Counted from the first letter of the stretch, positions 8,434 to 16,540 are shown. The stretch: DNA of 22,074 nt from CBDVAK01 sp965371945 (GCA_965371945.1 CBDVAK010000018.1:1-22074); one strand, 5' to 3'. Program-made: numbers and translations. Notes: a model not told the origin generated them from the sequence alone.

Positions 8434-9570
8434 TCATTTCAGATCCTCCTGCAGAACATCGAGGATGGCCCGCGCGGTTTCTGAAGCGCTCTCCTGGCCG
8501 TCGTCGTCGAGTACCGCCACGGCAGTGACGATACGCGACTCCGCCTCGAGCCTGATGGTATAGGCGGTCTCACCCGGCTCCTCCTTCCAGAAAGCCAGGG
8601 AAGCCAGCACCCCACCGCTGCTATCGTCACCCTCCGGCGGTCGGTAGCGCACCAGATAGGTGCCCCGGGAACGGTCGCTGTCTTCGATGGTGAAGCTATT
8701 GCGCTCCAGCGACAGACCGACCAGCTGCCAGGCCCTGGGCAGTGCTTCATCGATCGACAGGAACGGGTAACCGTCTACCGACTGGTGAATCACCGCGCGT
8801 TCCCCCGGCGTACCCTGCCGGTCCGCCAGCATCTGCTGAGCGCGATCATCGGAAATGCCGATAAACACCATCAACCGACGCAGCATCTCGGCTTCCAGTT
8901 CCGGATCCTGCGGGCGTGGCTGCCAGATCACCTGGGACTCGCCACGCTGTACCTCCTGCATGCCATAGTGGGTCAGATAGACGTCGGTGGAACCCGGCTG
9001 CTGGCCGGGCTCGATACGGGTCCGAAACTTGTCGCGGTTCGAGGACGAGTACAAAAAACCCAGCGAACTGCTGAGCACCGACCGGACCGGATCGTCGGGA
9101 ATATCCTCGCGATTCTCCGACCACTGGGTTTCCATCACCCCGGTCGTTTTATTCTCCTTGACCAGCAGAAAACCATTGTCCTCCCAGAATCGCTTCAGCG
9201 TCTTCCACACCTTGTCCGGGGGCTGTTCCACCTGCAGCCAGCGTTTCTGGCCATCACGAACGATCTTGACGTCGTCCGGTTCAGGCAACAACTTGGCGCT
9301 GGTGACCCCACCGCTGCCGCGCTCGCTTGCATAGTCTGAAAAACTGGCGGAGCCAGCCGGCCCCAGCTCCGGCACCAGCAGGGTGTCGTCGATGGTGGAC
9401 GAGGTCAGGTCCGGAGGCACCTCCAGGGATTCCAGCGTCACCGTGCGTCTGTAGTCGGGTCTGCGATCCGGGAGGATATCGCTGATCTCGGCACCGCCAC
9501 AGGCGCCCAGCAGAGGCACGATCATCGCCGCCACTACCCGCATGGTGATCCGATAGACTGGTGGTGTCAT
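8434..9570 (-). CDS. bamC: Outer membrane assembly lipoprotein BamC (NlpB)
   Basis: BamC is a lipoprotein of the BAM complex, which folds beta-barrel proteins into the outer membrane. The start MTPPVYRITMRVVAAM leads into a short hydrophobic segment and a lipobox LGAC with acceptor Cys24. The next part, DRRPDYRRTVTLESLEVPPDL, corresponds to the unstructured N-terminal region that binds BamD in E. coli. Two helix-grip domains follow (about 95-210 and 250-375), the first with RWLQVEQPPDKVWKTLKRFW. Length is 378 residues, against 344 in E. coli. ATG 9570 lies 3 nt after the dapA stop, so translation is probably coupled. An in-frame ATG nine codons later would keep the lipobox. Position directly after dapA supports the call. 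Confidence 0.93.
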   Translation of the reverse strand: MTPPVYRITMRVVAAMIVPLLGACGGAEISDILPDRRPDYRRTVTLESLEVPPDLTSSTIDDTLLVPELGPAGSASFSDYASERGSGGVTSAKLLPEPDDVKIVRDGQKRWLQVEQPPDKVWKTLKRFWEDNGFLLVKENKTTGVMETQWSENREDIPDDPVRSVLSSSLGFLYSSSNRDKFRTRIEPGQQPGSTDVYLTHYGMQEVQRGESQVIWQPRPQDPELEAEMLRRLMVFIGISDDRAQQMLADRQGTPGERAVIHQSVDGYPFLSIDEALPRAWQLVGLSLERNSFTIEDSDRSRGTYLVRYRPPEGDDSSGGVLASLAFWKEEPGETAYTIRLEAESRIVTAVAVLDDDGQESASETARAILDVLQEDLK

Positions 9571-9573
9571 GGC

Positions 9574-10458
9574 TCAGGAATCGCTGTCGACAATGCCGGC
9601 CTGGCGCATTGCTGCGCGCACCTGCTGGTGGTGACGCGGGTCCAGTGGAATCAGCGGCAGCCTGATCCCGGCGGCCATCAACCCCAGCTCGCTGACCGCC
9701 CATTTCACCGGAATGGGGTTGGCCTCGACGAACAGGGCCTGGTGCAGGGAACTCAGCTGCTCGTCCACCGCGCCGGCGCGCGCCGAGTCACCGGACAAAG
9801 CTGCGGCCATCATCTCGTGCATGGCGGCGGGCGCCACGTTGGCGGTCACCGAGATCACACCCTTGCCACCGGCCTGCACCGCTTCGCGCGCGATGTGGTC
9901 CTCGCCGCAAAGCACATCCATGCGGTCACCGCAACACTCGATCAGTTCGCGACAGCGATCAAGACTGCTGGCTTCCTTGATCCCGACGATATTGGGTATG
10001 TCGGCGAGGCGTGCCACTGTCTCCGGCAGCAGATCACAGGCGGTACGGCCCGGTACGTTGTACAACAGTTGCGGAATCGGCACCGCTTCGGCGACCGCAC
10101 GAAAATGCTGATAGAGGCCTTCCTGAGGTGGCTTGTTGTAATAAGGTGTCACCAGCAGACAGGCATCCACTCCGCCTTCCAGCGCGCAGCGGGTCAAATG
10201 GATGGCTTCGGTGGTGGAATTGGCACCGGTACCGCCGATCACCGGCAGACGACCGCGCGCAAAATCCACGGTCTGGCGCATGACCAGGCAATGCTCCCCG
10301 GGGTCGAGAGTCGCCGACTCCCCGGTCGTGCCTACCGAGACAATGGCGTCTGTGCCCTGAGTGACGTGGAACTCGACCAGACGCTCCAGAGCCTCCAGAT
10401 CCAGATCCCCAGCCACGGTCATGGGGGTGACCAGTGCCACGATGCTACCGTGAAACAT
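9574..10458 (-). CDS. dapA: 4-hydroxy-tetrahydrodipicolinate synthase
   Basis: DapA condenses pyruvate with aspartate semialdehyde, the committed step to diaminopimelate and lysine, in the cytoplasm. The 294 residues from ATG 10458 match E. coli DapA (292) almost position for position: Thr44-Thr45 (SVGTTGES), Tyr107 (TPYYN), Tyr133 (LLYNVPGR), Arg138, and the Schiff-base Lys161 (VGIKEAS). The ATG is preceded by GGGAG (10464-10468) with 5 nt spacing. An upstream start at 10494 would add 12 residues not found in the family. It is the first gene of the minus-strand cluster, divergent from gcvR and directly followed by bamC. Confidence 0.98.
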   Translation of the reverse strand: MFHGSIVALVTPMTVAGDLDLEALERLVEFHVTQGTDAIVSVGTTGESATLDPGEHCLVMRQTVDFARGRLPVIGGTGANSTTEAIHLTRCALEGGVDACLLVTPYYNKPPQEGLYQHFRAVAEAVPIPQLLYNVPGRTACDLLPETVARLADIPNIVGIKEASSLDRCRELIECCGDRMDVLCGEDHIAREAVQAGGKGVISVTANVAPAAMHEMMAAALSGDSARAGAVDEQLSSLHQALFVEANPIPVKWAVSELGLMAAGIRLPLIPLDPRHHQQVRAAMRQAGIVDSDS

Positions 10459-10517
10459 CAATACTCCCGAGATGAGCCCGGTGCGGGTCGGCATCTAATG
10501 AATTCAGGTGATTCGCA

Positions 10518-10541
10518 CCACCGGACCCTGGCGCCCGGTGG
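10518..10541. other. Perfect 7-bp inverted repeat in the dapA/gcvR divergent region
   Basis: CCACCGG (10518-10524) and CCGGTGG (10535-10541) are separated by 10 nt. It lies in the 184-nt region between the dapA and gcvR starts, upstream of both. It could be a protein-binding site or a hairpin. There is no T-tract. In GC-rich DNA such a repeat can arise by chance, so its function is open. Confidence 0.3.
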
Positions 10542-10588
10542 GTGGCATGGTACGTGCGCGACCCCATGAAAACAAGCTTCGGGGCGGT

Positions 10589-10616
10589 TTGCAGCGAGGC
10601 AGCGAAGCGGTACACT
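10589..10616 (+). promoter_or_regulatory. Candidate sigma70 promoter of gcvR
   Basis: TTGCAG (10589-10594) and TACACT (10611-10616) are separated by 16 nt. They match three and four of six consensus bases. Transcription would start near 10623, about 20 nt before the gcvR ATG. It is the best pair I can see in the intergenic region, but it is only moderate. Confidence 0.35.
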
Positions 10617-10642
10617 CTGGCAGCCTTTCAACGATTCCCGCC

Positions 10643-11173
10643 ATGCCCAACATCCTGATCATATCGGTCGTTTGCAAAGAACACCCCGAGCTGGTGGAAC
10701 GGCTGGCGAACGCTGTACTCAACAGCAGTTGCGAGATGGCCGACAGCCGGATGGGCGTGGTGGCTGGCGACGCAGTGTTGCTGCTGACCGCACGCGGCGA
10801 ATGGAACAACCTGGCAAGGCTGGAAACTGCACTTGGCAAGCTGGAAAAAACGCTGGGTGCGGCCATTACCATGCGACGCATCTCGGAACTGCCACGACAC
10901 CCCGATCTGCTTCCTTATCTGGCCGAGGTGGTCGGGCTCAACCATCCCGAGATACTGCCACGACTCAGTGAGTTCTTCCGTCAGCACGAGATCAAGCTGC
11001 TGGAGATGGTGACGCACAGTTATGAGGCTGCGCAGACCGGTGCACCGATGTTCTCGGTGTCTTTGACTCTGGGAATTCCCGCCGATGTCTCGCTGGCCGG
11101 GCTGCGCGAGGAGTTTTTCGAACGCTGCGACCAGCTCAACGTGGACGCGGTGCTGGAACCGGTCAAGGGCTGA
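10643..11173 (+). CDS. gcvR: Glycine cleavage system transcriptional repressor GcvR (two ACT domains)
   Basis: GcvR is a cytoplasmic ACT-domain protein. In E. coli it binds GcvA in a glycine-dependent way and controls the glycine cleavage operon. The start MPNILIISVVCKEHPELVER resembles the first ACT domain (about 1-75); a second spans about 88-170 (LPYLAEVVGLNHPEILPRLSEFF). Length is 176 residues, against 190 in E. coli. I chose ATG 10643 because the ACT fold begins there; the open frame extends to 10508 but that part is not protein-like. No strong ribosome site is visible. Location divergent from dapA is classical. The bcp peroxiredoxin gene that often follows gcvR is absent here, and no gcvA is in the window, so its regulatory partner is inferred. 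Confidence 0.9.
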   Translation: MPNILIISVVCKEHPELVERLANAVLNSSCEMADSRMGVVAGDAVLLLTARGEWNNLARLETALGKLEKTLGAAITMRRISELPRHPDLLPYLAEVVGLNHPEILPRLSEFFRQHEIKLLEMVTHSYEAAQTGAPMFSVSLTLGIPADVSLAGLREEFFERCDQLNVDAVLEPVKG

Positions 11174-11273
11174 CCGACTTCTTGCACTACGATGCACCTT
11201 CGCCCGCGGTGACCATTGTGGGCCCGTCGCGGTTCGCCCGTAGCCACACCCTCAGTCTCCCAGGGGCACACTG

Positions 11274-12692
11274 ATGATCAGGCGCAGCCACGACCGCGCG
11301 CAACTGTTCGTGCTCGACACCAATGTCCTGATGCATGATCCCAGTGCACTGTTCCGGTTCAAAGAGCACGATATCTATCTGCCCATGGTGGTGCTGGAAG
11401 AGTTGGACCGGGGCAAGAAAGGCCTTTCAGAGGTCGCGCGCAATGCACGCCAGGCGAGCCGCTTCTTGGACGATCTGATCAGCGGGCGCAGCCACGACCA
11501 GATCCAGGACGGTATCGCGCTGCCAGCCCCTCGCAATGCAGCAGGCGATCCGTCGCCGGCCGGTCGGCTGTACTTTCAGACCCGACTGATGTCCTCGACA
11601 CTGCCCGAGGCGCTGCCGGGCAGCAATCTGGACAACCAGATCCTGGGTACCGTCATGGCGCTGCAGCAGGAACGTAGTGACTGCGACACCACCCTGGTGT
11701 CGAAGGACATCAACCTGCGCATCAAGGCAACCATTCTGGGTATCGCCTCCGAGGATTATCACAACGACCAGGCTCTGGACGATGTCACCTTGCTGCATAC
11801 CGGCGTCAGTGATCTCGATGCGGATTTCTGGGATCGACACAGCACTCAGATGGAGTCGTGGCAGGAGCAGGGGCGCACCTATTATCGGCTTACCGGGCCC
11901 GACGTCGCGGACTGGTACCCCAACCTTTGTCTGCACCTGGAGGGCGAGCCGGCTTTCGAGGCGCAGGTGCGCCGCATCGAGGACGATAGCGCCATCATCG
12001 AACCGCTAACCGACTACCGTGCCGCCAATCGTGGTGTCTGGGGTATCCGGGCGCGCAACCGGGAACAGAACTTCGCACTCAACCTGCTGCTCGACCCGGA
12101 CGTGGATTTCGTCACCCTGATGGGGACCGCCGGCACCGGCAAGACCCTGCTGACCCTGGCCGCCGGTCTATCCCAGACGCTGGAATCCAACCGCTACACA
12201 GAAATCATCATGACCCGGGTGACAGTACCCGTGGGTGAGGATATCGGTTTTTTGCCCGGTACCGAGGAAGAGAAGATGACTCCCTGGATGGGTGCGCTGA
12301 TGGACAACCTGGAAGTGTTGAGCGGCCCGCCGACCGAAACCACCGGCAGTTGGGCACGCGCCGCGACCAATGATCTGCTCAGCAGCCGCATCAAAATCCG
12401 CTCGCTCAACTTCATGCGTGGCCGGACCTTCCTGGGTCGCTACATCATCCTCGACGAAGCACAAAACCTGACCTCAAAGCAGATGAAAACACTGATCACC
12501 CGAGCCGGACCGGGTTCCAAGATCGTCTGTATGGGTAACATTGGCCAGATCGATACCCCCTATCTTTCCGAGACCACCTCCGGTCTGACCTATGTCGTCG
12601 ACCGCTTCAAGGGATGGCAACACGGCGCCCATATCACCTTGTTGAGAGGGGAACGTTCGCGGCTGGCGGAATACGCTTCGGAGCAGTTGTAG
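11274..12692 (+). CDS. PIN domain-PhoH ATPase fusion (PhoH2-like)
   Basis: An N-terminal PIN-type RNase domain (about 10-165) carries acidic residues Asp15 (FVLDTNVLMHDP), Glu42/Glu43 and Asp145 (SKDINLR). The C-terminal PhoH P-loop ATPase/helicase domain (about 250-470) has Walker A GTAGTGKT (284-291) and Walker B IILDEAQN (391-398). PIN-PhoH proteins of this kind are described as RNA-cleaving, ATP-dependent unwinding enzymes in some bacteria; the biological target here is unknown. Length 472 is normal for the fusion. ATG 11274 follows AGGGG with 7 nt spacing. It lies 100 nt after gcvR on the same strand and may share its transcript. It converges with the HAD gene, 30 nt away. Confidence 0.95.
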   Translation: MIRRSHDRAQLFVLDTNVLMHDPSALFRFKEHDIYLPMVVLEELDRGKKGLSEVARNARQASRFLDDLISGRSHDQIQDGIALPAPRNAAGDPSPAGRLYFQTRLMSSTLPEALPGSNLDNQILGTVMALQQERSDCDTTLVSKDINLRIKATILGIASEDYHNDQALDDVTLLHTGVSDLDADFWDRHSTQMESWQEQGRTYYRLTGPDVADWYPNLCLHLEGEPAFEAQVRRIEDDSAIIEPLTDYRAANRGVWGIRARNREQNFALNLLLDPDVDFVTLMGTAGTGKTLLTLAAGLSQTLESNRYTEIIMTRVTVPVGEDIGFLPGTEEEKMTPWMGALMDNLEVLSGPPTETTGSWARAATNDLLSSRIKIRSLNFMRGRTFLGRYIILDEAQNLTSKQMKTLITRAGPGSKIVCMGNIGQIDTPYLSETTSGLTYVVDRFKGWQHGAHITLLRGERSRLAEYASEQL

Positions 12693-12722
12693 GACACTCG
12701 CCGGGCGTGGCGGCCGGCTACC

Positions 12723-13757
12723 CTAGGGTGTGGCGAACACGGTCTTGAAATCCCTCTTCATGCTGACCATCACCCAGTCTTCAGCGGGCGCCCGTGCCTG
12801 TATGCGTTGTGCCCTGCTGTCATAAGCATAGGCCCGGTCCGCGTCATCGTGACGCAATAGCACGCCCATGGACGGACGTCGGGGGTCGCGAACATACAGC
12901 AGCATTTCCAGATCCCCGTCGGAGTTACCCACCGCCAGGATCGGACGCTGTCCGATATGCCGGCGCAGGTTCACCACCTTGCCGGGGCCGAGGTTGAGCG
13001 GCTGCTGGATAGCGGGCTTGCGGATGATCTGCATGACCGGCCCTGCCATTTCGGGGCGGTACCCGACCGTGGTACCGATCACCCGGGCGGGCGACACCCC
13101 ATAGGTCTCGAGCGCATAGCCGCGGATAAAATCGGTGCCACCACCGGATACCAGGAAAATGCTGAAATCGTGGGCGCGCAAATAGTCGACCAGTTCGCGC
13201 ATCGGCTGGTAGACCAGCGCGGTCCAGGGTCGCTGCAATTCGGGGTGGCGGCTGTCAGTCAGGAACGCCTCGGCTCGCTCGCGGAATTCCCGCAGATCCA
13301 TGCCGGCCTCGGTGTCCAGCAGCGCCTGGTGCAAAGTGGCGTATGAGGCCTTCTTGAGCGCCACCAGGTCACCTTCCCAGGCCGCCTTGTACGGCATCCG
13401 GTCGCGCAGTGCGGGTTGCCGCTCGGCGCGCTCCCGCATCAATTCGACGCCGAAAGCCAGTTGCACCGGTAGCGGTTTTTCCACCAGCAGCGTGCCGTCG
13501 TTGTCGAACACGGCGACCCGCTCCCCGGGAGGTACATACCCCGGTCCGCCGGCATTGCTGACGCGACGCACGAAAGACTCGATACGCTGTCTGGCCTCAC
13601 CCTGGTTCCAGGACGGCAGGGGATCTGTCGCGGTGACCGTGGACGCGCACGCGGCCAGGGTGGCCAGGGTGACCGCCAGCAACAGGCGGGCGGCATTCGC
13701 TGTGATCCGGGGTCGCTGCCGGCGCCCTCCCGGTCGGGCGCCTTCAGTCCAGCCCAT
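12723..13757 (-). CDS. HAD-family phosphatase, exported (possible lipoprotein)
   Basis: A haloacid dehalogenase-type hydrolase resembling the phosphoserine phosphatase group. With ATG 13757 the protein has 344 residues. A basic N-terminus and hydrophobic stretch end in LAAC (Cys37), which fits a lipobox or a Sec signal, so it probably acts in the periplasm or on a membrane. Motif I is VFDNDGT with Asp85/Asp87. Motif II is Ser204 (FLVSGGG), a likely motif III Lys is Lys260, and motif IV is AVGNSDGDLEM with Asp280/Asp282. All catalytic positions are present, so it is probably an active phosphatase of unknown substrate. The start overlaps the ABM gene by 14 nt. Longer in-frame starts exist up to 13907, but that stretch would lie over the ABM coding sequence and lacks similarity. 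Confidence 0.9.
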   Translation of the reverse strand: MGWTEGARPGGRRQRPRITANAARLLLAVTLATLAACASTVTATDPLPSWNQGEARQRIESFVRRVSNAGGPGYVPPGERVAVFDNDGTLLVEKPLPVQLAFGVELMRERAERQPALRDRMPYKAAWEGDLVALKKASYATLHQALLDTEAGMDLREFRERAEAFLTDSRHPELQRPWTALVYQPMRELVDYLRAHDFSIFLVSGGGTDFIRGYALETYGVSPARVIGTTVGYRPEMAGPVMQIIRKPAIQQPLNLGPGKVVNLRRHIGQRPILAVGNSDGDLEMLLYVRDPRRPSMGVLLRHDDADRAYAYDSRAQRIQARAPAEDWVMVSMKRDFKTVFATP

Positions 13758-14142
13758 AGACGCGCTCCACCCGACAGACACGAACGCGATAGCGCAGGTA
13801 CCAGTCCTCTCTGCCCCGTTGTTGTGCCAACTGGTGTTCGGCATTGCGTTTCCAGTCACTGATCGCGTCCAGGTCTCGCCAGTAGGAAACGGTGATACCC
13901 GCGACACCCTCCTTCACCGACTCGACACCCAGGTACCCGGGCTGGATGGCTGCCAGTTCCAGCATACGCTCCGCAGTTTGATGGTAATCCTTCAGATCAG
14001 CCCCCTGCAGCGAAGAGAAAATCACCGCATAGTACGGAGCTTCCGGTGTAGTGGCCGGAAAACTCGCGGGGATCGGCTTCGGAGCATCTTCACCCGGTGG
14101 CACCGCTACGGAACCGGCTGGCGCTGCGCCGGATCGCTTCAT
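13744..14142 (-). CDS. ABM-fold protein (antibiotic biosynthesis monooxygenase superfamily)
   Basis: This 132-residue protein has a Pro/Ala-rich head (1-35) followed by a dimeric alpha-beta barrel-type domain. Typical elements are YYAVIFSS, ERMLELAAIQPGYLGVES, GITVSYWRDLDAISDWK, EHQLAQQRGREDWY and a C-terminal beta strand. Relatives are small monooxygenases or proteins of unknown function, and several lack a proven reaction; I do not assign a substrate. ATG 14142 overlaps the AI-2E transporter stop in an ATGA arrangement, and its own end overlaps the HAD gene start. An open frame continues to 14658, but that upstream part is the transporter gene read in another frame. Confidence 0.87.
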   Translation of the reverse strand: MKRSGAAPAGSVAVPPGEDAPKPIPASFPATTPEAPYYAVIFSSLQGADLKDYHQTAERMLELAAIQPGYLGVESVKEGVAGITVSYWRDLDAISDWKRNAEHQLAQQRGREDWYLRYRVRVCRVERVYGLD

Positions 14143-15260
14143 GCGGCCTGATCGGAACTGTCGTTTGCAGGCATCGCCGATGGCGCGGCAGCGGACGCCT
14201 CCGGTGAACGAACCTGGCCTCTTGGCCAGGCCTTGAGCACCGCCTGCACCAGGGTCGCGAGCGGTATGGCGAAGAACACTCCCCAAAAGCCCCAGATGCC
14301 TCCGAATGCCAGTACCGCTACGATGATGGCGATCGGGTGCAGGTCCACTGCCTCGGAAAACAACAACGGCACCAGGACATTGCCATCGAGCGCCTGAATC
14401 ACCGCATAGGCGCCGATCAACCAGAAGAAATCTGGGCCCCAGCCCCATTGCGACAAGGCGATCACCGCCACCGGAAAAGTCGCCACAGCTGCACCGATAT
14501 AGGGCACGATCACCGACAACCCCACCATCAGGCCCAGCAGCATGGCGAACTGCAAACCCAGATAGGCGAAGGTGGCAAAACTCACCGCCCACACAACCAG
14601 GATCTCGAAAAACTTGCCACGCACATAGTTGCCGATCTGCAGATCCACTTCCCGCCACACCTGGGTAGCGAGGCTATAGTCGTTCGGCAACAGAAAAGAA
14701 TGGAACCAGTTGAGGATCCGGTCCTTGTCCTTGAGAAAGAAAAACGCCAACAACGGCACCAGGATCAGATATACCAGTACCGTCATCACCCCCACCACCG
14801 AAGACAGCGACCAGGACAGCAGATTCTGGGTGATTCGGGCGATCTCCAGCCGCACGTTGATAATGATGTCGGAGATCTGCTCTTCGTTGACCAGACGCGG
14901 GTATTTTTCGGGCAGTTGCATGAGCAGATCCTGCCCCTTGCCGAGCATCACCGGAAACTGCTGTAGCAGTTGGGTGAGCTGCCGCGACAATTGTGGTGCA
15001 AGACCGAACAGCCCGACGACCACGAAGGTCGTAAACAATGAAAAAACCACGATCACTGCCAGCAGGCGCGGCAACCCCTGGCGTTGCAGCAGCCGGACCA
15101 GGCCTTCCAGCAGATAGGCGATGATGCCCCCTGCGATCACCGGCGCCAGCATCTGGCCCATGGAGATCACGAGGACAGTGCCGACCACCAGCAATACCGC
15201 CAGAATCACGGTCTGACGGTCGGCGAATGTTTCCTGAAACCAGTCAGTGATAATGTTCAT
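14139..15260 (-). CDS. AI-2E/PerM-family membrane transporter
   Basis: A 373-residue polytopic inner-membrane protein. The start MNIITDWFQETFADRQTVIL leads into paired hydrophobic helices (about 15-60 and 70-95), a soluble stretch (about 100-150), and then helices with YLILVPLLAFFFLKDKDRIL. A conserved second half follows, with GLMVGLSVIVPYIGAAVATFPV and LVPLLFSEAVDLHPI. This is the AI-2E transporter family layout. Members have been linked to autoinducer export, Na+/H+ antiport or lipid handling, so the substrate cannot be named. ATG 15260 has only a weak ribosome site; a start 10 or 23 codons earlier is possible but adds no helix. It is first of three overlapping genes (transporter, ABM, HAD). 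Confidence 0.93.
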   Translation of the reverse strand: MNIITDWFQETFADRQTVILAVLLVVGTVLVISMGQMLAPVIAGGIIAYLLEGLVRLLQRQGLPRLLAVIVVFSLFTTFVVVGLFGLAPQLSRQLTQLLQQFPVMLGKGQDLLMQLPEKYPRLVNEEQISDIIINVRLEIARITQNLLSWSLSSVVGVMTVLVYLILVPLLAFFFLKDKDRILNWFHSFLLPNDYSLATQVWREVDLQIGNYVRGKFFEILVVWAVSFATFAYLGLQFAMLLGLMVGLSVIVPYIGAAVATFPVAVIALSQWGWGPDFFWLIGAYAVIQALDGNVLVPLLFSEAVDLHPIAIIVAVLAFGGIWGFWGVFFAIPLATLVQAVLKAWPRGQVRSPEASAAAPSAMPANDSSDQAA

Positions 15261-15378
15261 CGCACACCCGGCACGAAGGACCCGATCCATCCCGACCGGT
15301 CGCGGGCTACGGACATAGGGCAGGTACACCAGTTTCCGAATTCCGCCGGCAGCATATCAGAATCGTACCGCGCCCGGA

Positions 15379-15807
15379 TCAACGGCTCTGCACAAGAACC
15401 TGGTAGTGACGCTCGAAGGCGCGCTCCAGTTCGTCGATGATTTCCGCGGCATCACGCCCCTCAATGATGTGCTGACTCATGAGCGCCGATGTCTCGCCCA
15501 GCATCCTGGAGCGGTCGACCATGTGGTAAACCCGCGACAAACGCTTGACGGCGCCCACCACAGTTTCCTCACCGGGTCGCGGTTCGTGCTGCGGTTGCGC
15601 GACAACGAACTCCACCGGATCGGCGCGAGCCGCGAGGAACTCCGCAAAACTCAACAGGGTAGCGCGGTCGGTTTCAGCCAGCCGTTGCCAATGCCTCAGC
15701 AGCGCTTTTCGGGTAACGGCGTCGGCGGGCATGACTCCATCCTGCAACAGGTGCACCGCCGTAGTATATACCCACGGCACATTGGTATTCGGCGCGGTAA
15801 AAGTCAT
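15379..15807 (-). CDS. Conserved-looking protein of unknown function, 142 residues
   Basis: I do not recognise a named family. From ATG 15807 (MTFTAPNTNVPWVYTTAVHL) the protein is soluble, with no signal peptide or membrane helix. It looks mostly alpha-helical, with a Pro/Gly linker near 80-90 (QPQHEPRPGEE). The C-terminal half (VVGAVKRLSRVYHMVDRSRM, then LMSQHIIEGRDAAEIIDELE) looks like a compact conserved helical domain. Codon choice matches its neighbours, so it is probably a real gene. It lies 118 nt upstream of the AI-2E transporter on the same strand. The 11 residues in front of the chosen ATG are less plausible as coding. Confidence 0.75.
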   Translation of the reverse strand: MTFTAPNTNVPWVYTTAVHLLQDGVMPADAVTRKALLRHWQRLAETDRATLLSFAEFLAARADPVEFVVAQPQHEPRPGEETVVGAVKRLSRVYHMVDRSRMLGETSALMSQHIIEGRDAAEIIDELERAFERHYQVLVQSR

Positions 15808-16027
15808 CGCCGGCTCACGATTTCGAATCCCGGCGGGCACCAGCCGCGTAGGTTATCGGTGTGGTCCGCTCACCAGCGATTGGCGGAAAACCGCCTTGGT
15901 CAACTGTTGATTCGCAATCTCATCGGTGCCACTGTTCGACTCCCCGCTTTGGCGGCCACAGTACTGCAGGCAGCCGCCAACGGCGCCTGGGCCCGCTGCC
16001 CCGGAACCAGACTACAGGAGATCATTC

Positions 16028-16540
16028 ATGAGACGCCTTTACTTTCTGCTACCCAACGCAACCAGCGCCAAGCAGATCGTGGATGAATTGCTGCTGGCAC
16101 GAGTGGAGGAGCGCCATATCCATGTCATCGCCAAAGACCATGAGAGTCTGGCCCGCGAGAATATTCCCGAAGCAAGTCTGTTGCAGAAAAGCGATCTGGT
16201 GCCCGCCATCGAACGCGGTCTGGCGGTCGGAGGTGCGGCGGGGATGGTTGCCGGGCTGGCGGCACTGATCCTGCCCGGTGGCCTGGTGATCGCCGGTGGT
16301 GCAATCCTGGGATCCAGCCTGATCGGCGCCGGTGTCGGTGCCTGGATATCGAGCATGATCGGTATTTCGGCCCCAAATTCACGACTGTCCCGTTTCGAGG
16401 AGGCAATCGAGGCCGGTGAGCTGTTGATGCTCATCGATATCCCCAAAGACCGGGTGGAGGAAATTACTGATCTGGTTACCACCCACCACCCGGAAGCCGA
16501 GGTCGAAGGCACCGAACCGACGGTTCCGCCATTCCCCTAA
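16028..16540 (+). CDS. DUF1269-like small membrane protein with glycine-zipper segment
   Basis: A 170-residue protein starting MRRLYFLLPN at ATG 16028, with a clear AGGAG ribosome site about 7 nt upstream. Residues 1-55 form a small alpha-beta region (VDELLLARVEERHIHVIAKD). Residues 64-113 are a glycine-rich hydrophobic hairpin that probably inserts in the membrane. The acidic C-terminal part (LMLIDIPKDRVEEITDLVTTHHPEAE) resembles the second half of DUF1269 or general-stress 17M-like proteins. Function is unknown; a stress or envelope role is only inferred from family members. It is divergent from the 142-residue gene (220 nt between starts) and converges with srkA (20 nt gap). I see nothing certain in the 15808-16027 gap. 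Confidence 0.88.
   Translation: MRRLYFLLPNATSAKQIVDELLLARVEERHIHVIAKDHESLARENIPEASLLQKSDLVPAIERGLAVGGAAGMVAGLAALILPGGLVIAGGAILGSSLIGAGVGAWISSMIGISAPNSRLSRFEEAIEAGELLMLIDIPKDRVEEITDLVTTHHPEAEVEGTEPTVPPFP

Noticed and set aside
12700..12718. Possible terminator hairpin between the convergent PhoH and HAD genes
   Set aside because: Only a 5-bp GC stem (GCCGG/CCGGC) with a 9-nt loop and no T-tract on either strand.
13758..13907. Upstream extension of the HAD phosphatase to 13907
   Set aside because: It would overlap the ABM gene heavily and place the export signal 50 residues inside the protein.
14143..14658. Upstream extension of the ABM protein frame
   Set aside because: It reads through the AI-2E transporter gene in another frame; the ABM domain begins well after ATG 14142.
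15816..15835. TTCGAA-containing segment resembling a tRNA T-arm
   Set aside because: The flanking bases do not form the required 5-bp stem, the invariant G53-C61 pair is missing, and no cloverleaf can be drawn around it.
15882..15895. Small hairpin GGCGG-AAAA-CCGCC between divergent genes
   Set aside because: Perfect but only 5 bp, no T-tract and no promoter relation; likely chance in GC-rich DNA.
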